Of a stretch of DNA of 64,000 nucleotides, positions 60,657 to 64,000 are shown one piece after another; positions within the stretch are counted from its first letter, which is position 1; each line of letters opens with the position of its first letter. The DNA is taken from contig CAZUON010000003.1 of the NCBI GenBank assembly GCA_964621345.1, forward strand, positions 81,327 to 145,326, written 5' to 3'. The stretch is from Glaciecola sp964621345 (lineage in GTDB: Bacteria > Pseudomonadota > Gammaproteobacteria > Enterobacterales > Alteromonadaceae). The notes below the pieces were generated by a model that did not search any database, was not told the origin of the DNA, and saw nothing but the letters and a program-made list of their open reading frames with translations. A program made the translations under genes and the position numbers.

Positions 60657-61517
60657 CTAACGCGTTCGGGTAATCGTCACTCGAGCGCTTGGGTTATCGA
60701 ATCTATCGCTTTGATCAAGGACTGAAGAAGCCAAGCCCTCTTTACTAGCGTCCATTGCATTTTCTTTTGTCACGACTCCGGCATGAATCCGCACGGCGTC
60801 AATAATATCATCACGCGTTGCATCGAAACCTGCGGCGGCGCCGCCACCACCTGCCGCGGAAGCTGCTGGCCCTGGCATCGTTGACGCGGTTTCAGTGTTT
60901 ATTTCAGTACCAGCATCCCATGTATTTAGGGTCAACATCATAGTTTGTCCAACAGCAAGATTACTGATATCACTTGCATCAACACCGGTAAACGCATCGT
61001 TGGTATCGACCAACATTGAAGCCACCGTTAAGCGCAAGTTATCAGTATCTAAAGTAGGAACAATTAATGATATTGCATCACTACTGGCACCTGGCCCTAA
61101 CAAAGCACCATTGGTTGCCGCATCTAAAAATTGTACTGCATCGGATGCTTCAGAGATAAGCATACTGGGATCGCCCCCTTCTGCAAGGATCTCAAGTCCA
61201 AGACTCGCACTTTGGGTAGCTGCAAAAGAGTGAAAGCCCGGCTCATGCAGAATAAACGCGGTAGGCGCCATTGGTTGTCCGTGAGTGAGATTGGTAATCG
61301 CTAAAGTATAAGCGGCAAACGCAGATTGAGGACCTTCTGGGCCTTCTGGCCCTTGGGGACCCTCTGGACCTGTTGGGCCTTCAGGCCCTGCTGGTCCTTG
61401 TTCACCTTGAATACCTTGCGGACCTTGCGGACCCTGCTCGCCGTCGTCTCCGCTACAAGCAGCAAGTAAAGCAACAGAAGCAAGTGCAATCATCAATTTT
61501 GTATTTCGATATTTCAT
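60657..61517 (-). CDS. Lipoprotein with collagen-like stalk and spondin domain
   Basis: 286 aa. Lipobox VALLAAC with Cys21. Residues 26-64 are 13 uninterrupted Gly-X-Y triplets rich in Pro, Gln and Glu (GEQ, GPQ, GPE types), a bacterial collagen-like stalk. The remainder is a spondin_N-like domain: AYTLAITNLTHGQPMAPTAFILHEPGFHSFAATQSASLGLEILAEGG, SMLVDTNDAFTGVD, WDAGTEINTE and a C-terminal strand PSARVTITRTR. A Gly/Ala-rich loop (SAAGGGGAAAG) interrupts it. It is expected at the outer membrane, displayed on the stalk. It follows a related spondin gene by 13 bases, so the two form an operon of paralogues. The role is unknown. Confidence 0.85.
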   Translation of the reverse strand: MKYRNTKLMIALASVALLAACSGDDGEQGPQGPQGIQGEQGPAGPEGPTGPEGPQGPEGPEGPQSAFAAYTLAITNLTHGQPMAPTAFILHEPGFHSFAATQSASLGLEILAEGGDPSMLISEASDAVQFLDAATNGALLGPGASSDAISLIVPTLDTDNLRLTVASMLVDTNDAFTGVDASDISNLAVGQTMMLTLNTWDAGTEINTETASTMPGPAASAAGGGGAAAGFDATRDDIIDAVRIHAGVVTKENAMDASKEGLASSVLDQSDRFDNPSARVTITRTR

Positions 61518-61530
61518 GATCTTCTCCTAA

Positions 61531-62394
61531 TTAGGCTGCTGGTACCACAATGGTGACTTTAGCAACGGGGTTTAACCAGCGATGCACTCTAGAATCCAAA
61601 TCACTTGCTCCATCACTTGCCGAGGTGTCACCTAAAGTATTGCGATGAATATGAACTGGACCGTCAGTACCGTCCACTACCTCATTCGCACCAATTGCAT
61701 TTCCATCCATATCGACACCCACTTGCGCGGCAACCCCGGTTCCACCTACACTCATGCTTGGGGCAATAGGCGGTGCTCCAGCACCCGCTACACCAGGTGC
61801 CGCATATCCGCCCAGCGGTGTGCCGCCAACTCCGGTAATATCAGTTCGCGTACTGTTTAGTTCATCGTTTAATTCAGTACCCGCATCATAAGCGTTAATG
61901 TAATAACTATAAGTGCCGGGCTCTGTAGGAATGGTAATACTGTCTAGACCAATGAAAGCGTCGTTTGTAGGGATAAGCATAGATGCTAAAGATAGTAGTG
62001 GTTTATCCATAGTATCGAATGTATAAGTCAAGGTGGTAGCAGGTGCCACTAAGCCGCCAAAGCGATGCCAAGTATTTGAGCCATTATCGGTATCTGCTGG
62101 GCCTAATACTGATTCAAAATTTTGTCCAGAAGATGCCGGCTCTTGTTCATCATCAATAACGCCAGCCTCCGCCAACCATGCAAGTGCGGTAGATGCAGGT
62201 GTGCCCACTTCAAACAGGTCAGCAGCGTCGGTATGTGCAACGACTAAGCGTGGCGTAAAGTAATTACCTTGAGTTAAGTTAGTGATACTGACTTCTAGCT
62301 CTACGGCCTGGGCAGTTCCCAATACAGAGAGGGCTCCACATACGGCTAGAGTGCTTGCGGCGATTCTTGTCATCTTGGTGTTAATAAGTTTCAT
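61531..62394 (-). CDS. Secreted spondin-domain protein
   Basis: 287 aa with a cleavable signal peptide (cut near GTAQA, about 30) and no lipobox or stalk. The domain shares the same blocks as its neighbour: LEVSITNLTQGNYFTPRLVVAHTDAADLFEVGTPAS, SMLIPTNDAFIGLD, YDAGTELNDE and a final NPVAKVTIVVP strand. A Gly/Ala/Pro-rich insertion (GGYAAPGVAGAGAPP) occupies the same place as the Gly/Ala loop of the paralogue. Spondin_N domains in animals mediate matrix adhesion; the bacterial role is not defined. It is the first gene of the two-gene operon. Confidence 0.82.
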   Translation of the reverse strand: MKLINTKMTRIAASTLAVCGALSVLGTAQAVELEVSITNLTQGNYFTPRLVVAHTDAADLFEVGTPASTALAWLAEAGVIDDEQEPASSGQNFESVLGPADTDNGSNTWHRFGGLVAPATTLTYTFDTMDKPLLSLASMLIPTNDAFIGLDSITIPTEPGTYSYYINAYDAGTELNDELNSTRTDITGVGGTPLGGYAAPGVAGAGAPPIAPSMSVGGTGVAAQVGVDMDGNAIGANEVVDGTDGPVHIHRNTLGDTSASDGASDLDSRVHRWLNPVAKVTIVVPAA

Positions 62395-62650
62395 AGTTAT
62401 TCCTTTATTTTACATGGTTGTTTATTGGTATTTGCTGAACACACAACCGACTATAAAATCGAGTTATCACCAAAGTGTCACAACTTGTTAACAATTCACG
62501 AAAGGCTTAAAAAAGACGATAATTTCTTAAACTTTCGCTAACAAGAGGCATCTGACAAGTCTTATGACACACTTCATCTTGTATTTGCTTTCATATAGAG
62601 CACATACGTTCTATGATTTAATAACAATAGATAAAAGGGACATTCGATAT

Positions 62651-63460
62651 ATGCATATCAAAAAGGAATTAGTACTTAAGCAATATATGCTTATTTTGCT
62701 GATTTTTGGCAGCGCAGTTTTAGGCGCTTGCTCATCTTCTCATTCTCAGTATCAAAACACCGTATTTGTTGAGTCTGCCGATCCGATGCAAGACCTCGAG
62801 TTTGCTATCAACCGAGCCAAAGCCGCTGATAAACGCCTACTTCTTGTGATGGGAGCTCAATGGTGTCATGACAGCCGAGGCTTAGCAGAGAACTTTTCAA
62901 GGCCACAACTTGCCGATATTTTAGCTGAGCACTACGAAGTACTATTCGTTGATGTTGGCTATTATAAAGACTTACGCGCGATTACCCAGCGATTCGGGCA
63001 AGCGAATTATTTTGCTACGCCAACGGTGTACGTTATAGACCCGCAAACTGAAAAGTTATTAAACACTACAGATTATTCTATTTGGGGAAGTGCCGATTCG
63101 CTACCCTTTGATACCTATACTGAATACTTTAGGCGATACGCATATGCCGATACCAATTCATTGCTGGCTAAGCGCGATAATATGTCGGCGTCTAATATAT
63201 TGTTAATTGAAGATTTTAAATACACTCAATCTGAGCGTTTACAATATGCCTACGGAATATTAGTACCCGATATGTTGCGAGAAGATCTAAAAGGAGAGAG
63301 TTCTGAGGCCTTTTTTAGGCGCTGGGAAGAAGTAAAACAGTTTAGAGGAAGCTTGCAAAAAGATATTGATACTTTATATGAGCAGGCACAAAACGCACCG
63401 AACGAAACCGTTGTTACACCTGCCTACCCTGCATTTAGTTGGGAACATAATATACAGTGA
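62651..63460 (+). CDS. Thioredoxin-fold lipoprotein with WCHDS motif
   Basis: 269 aa from ATG 62651 (AAAAGGGA about 12 bases upstream); a longer frame to 62564 would place 29 unlikely residues before the signal. Lipobox AVLGAC gives a lipidated Cys at about residue 27. The thioredoxin_7-like domain (AINRAKAADKRLLLVMGAQWCHDSRGLAENF, ATPTVYVIDPQT) has a single active-site Cys (WCHDS) instead of CxxC, so it cannot act as a dithiol oxidoreductase; a monothiol or binding role is possible. The cis-Pro (ATP) is kept. The C-terminal helical part is unrecognised. Confidence 0.75.
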   Translation: MHIKKELVLKQYMLILLIFGSAVLGACSSSHSQYQNTVFVESADPMQDLEFAINRAKAADKRLLLVMGAQWCHDSRGLAENFSRPQLADILAEHYEVLFVDVGYYKDLRAITQRFGQANYFATPTVYVIDPQTEKLLNTTDYSIWGSADSLPFDTYTEYFRRYAYADTNSLLAKRDNMSASNILLIEDFKYTQSERLQYAYGILVPDMLREDLKGESSEAFFRRWEEVKQFRGSLQKDIDTLYEQAQNAPNETVVTPAYPAFSWEHNIQ

Positions 63461-63463
63461 GCA

Positions 63464-63498
63464 TAAAAAAAGGCGCTAAGCTTATCGCTAGCGCCTTT
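63464..63498. terminator. Bidirectional terminator ending the S10 operon
   Basis: AAAGGCGCTA / TAGCGCCTTT with a 10-base loop. On the minus strand it is followed by seven T and lies 34 bases after the rpsQ stop; on the plus strand it follows the lipoprotein gene. Confidence 0.85.
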
Positions 63499-63531
63499 AA
63501 TATCTTGTAAAACTCACATAATCTTTACAGA

Positions 63532-63792
63532 TTATACTTCGCGAGCTTTCTCTACTACGTCTACTAACATCCAAGTTTTGTTCTTGGACAAAGGACGACA
63601 TTCAGTGATAGTCACTAAGTCACCTTCGTTGCACACGTTAGCTTCGTCGTGAGCATGCATCTTAGTTGAACGTTTAATAAACTTCCCATAAATTGGGTGC
63701 TTAACAAAACGCTCTACTACAACAGTAATGGTTTTATCCATTTTGTTGCTAGATACACGGCCTTGTAGTGTACGGATTTTCTGTTCACTCAT
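63532..63792 (-). CDS. rpsQ: 30S ribosomal protein S17
   Basis: 86-aa primary 16S rRNA-binding protein. The OB-fold sequence RTLQGRVSSNKMDKTITVVVERFVKHPIYGKFIKRSTKMHAHDE followed by GDLVTITECRPLSKNKTWMLVDVVEKA is typical. Its start overlaps the rpmC stop by one base (TAATG), showing translational coupling. It is the last gene of this ribosomal operon, before a terminator. Confidence 0.97.
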   Translation of the reverse strand: MSEQKIRTLQGRVSSNKMDKTITVVVERFVKHPIYGKFIKRSTKMHAHDEANVCNEGDLVTITECRPLSKNKTWMLVDVVEKAREV

Positions 63793-63983
63793 TACGATTT
63801 AGCCTTCTGAGTTAAAATAGTTTTAACACGTGCGATGCTACGACGTACTGTTCTTAGTTGGTCTGTTTTTTCAAGCTGACCAGTAGAGTGCTGCATGCGA
63901 AGGTTAAACTGTTCACGAAGAAGGTTTAACAATTCTGCATTCAACTCTTCTACACTCTTTTGATTAAGTTCAGTCGCGTTCAT
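63792..63983 (-). CDS. rpmC: 50S ribosomal protein L29
   Basis: 63-aa helical hairpin protein at the peptide exit tunnel. ELNQKSVEELNAELLNLLREQFNLRMQHSTGQLEKTDQLRTVRRSIARVKTIL is a full-length L29. It is coupled to rplP upstream (stop TAA overlaps the ATG) and to rpsQ downstream, the usual S10 operon order. Confidence 0.97.
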   Translation of the reverse strand: MNATELNQKSVEELNAELLNLLREQFNLRMQHSTGQLEKTDQLRTVRRSIARVKTILTQKAKS

Positions 63984-64000
63984 TACATCACCGTCCGAGT
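63983..64000 (-). CDS. rplP: 50S ribosomal protein L16, C-terminal end only
   Basis: Only the last five codons are in the window, reading TRTVM then TAA. This matches the usual L16 C-terminus and the rplP-rpmC order; the stop overlaps the rpmC ATG. Confidence 0.8.
   Translation of the reverse strand, partial: TRTVM

Noticed and set aside
1..64000. tRNA genes, rRNA, CRISPR arrays, insertion sequences or prophage
   Set aside because: No tRNA-like cloverleaf, regular spaced repeats, transposase, integrase or phage gene was recognised by reading; a tRNAscan or CRISPR search was not possible.

Overview
The window looks like a marine gammaproteobacterium of the order Alteromonadales (Alteromonadaceae-like). 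This is inferred from protein types and gene neighbourhoods: an ast arginine catabolism operon with a DUF1338 gene, a 339-aa stand-alone PyrB of the Shewanella/Alteromonas type, many hybrid sensor kinases, a class I polyhydroxyalkanoate (PHA) locus and a moderate G+C content. No species can be named. Three runs of exactly 100 N (6807-6906, 47779-47878, 59872-59971) are scaffold gaps, so adjacency across them is not proven. I saw no tRNA, rRNA, CRISPR array, insertion sequence or prophage.

Layout. 1-6728: the end of pabA, an HDOD protein, then astC-astA-astD-DUF1338. 6957-10164 (minus): rlmA and parC. 10342-13494: a BarA-like hybrid kinase with a 7TMR-DISM input region. 13844-20746 (minus): a secreted alkaline-phosphatase-like enzyme, a DUF2982-like membrane protein and an RND efflux pair with a TetR-type palindrome upstream. 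21030-24432: pyrB, hemL and a membrane-anchored class III adenylate cyclase. 24758-28511: a periplasmic delta-class carbonic anhydrase, a DyP-type protein lacking two catalytic residues, and a gamma-glutamyltransferase. 28696-33078: a second hybrid kinase, then glnK-amtB behind a sigma-54 promoter and an NtrC site. 33079-33733: noncoding, with short hairpin repeats. 33734-36046 (minus): mrcB.

36242-46396 is a nearly complete PHA locus: a small DUF6489-like gene, phaC, phaR, two phasins (one with a histone-H1-like tail), phaZ and, about 4 kb later, phaB. A lytic transglycosylase, a MipA/OmpV protein and a serine hydrolase lie in between. PhaB makes the monomer, PhaC polymerises it, phasins coat the granule, PhaR senses polymer and probably represses the phasin promoter through two TTGC/GCAA palindromes, and PhaZ mobilises the store. 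No phaA thiolase is visible.

46869-58000: purU, an M3 peptidase lipoprotein, waaA, and two signalling giants back to back: a sigma-54 activator with a dead GGDEF domain, and a beta-propeller diguanylate cyclase with an intact GGDEF and I-site.

58119-62394 is the most unusual stretch: a subtilase with five exact 12-residue HW repeats at its C-terminus, a GspC-like protein with no gspD after it, and a pair of spondin-domain proteins, one of them a lipoprotein on a collagen-like stalk. After a thioredoxin-fold lipoprotein, the window ends in the S10 ribosomal operon (rplP-rpmC-rpsQ, minus), which stops at a terminator and is not followed by rplN.
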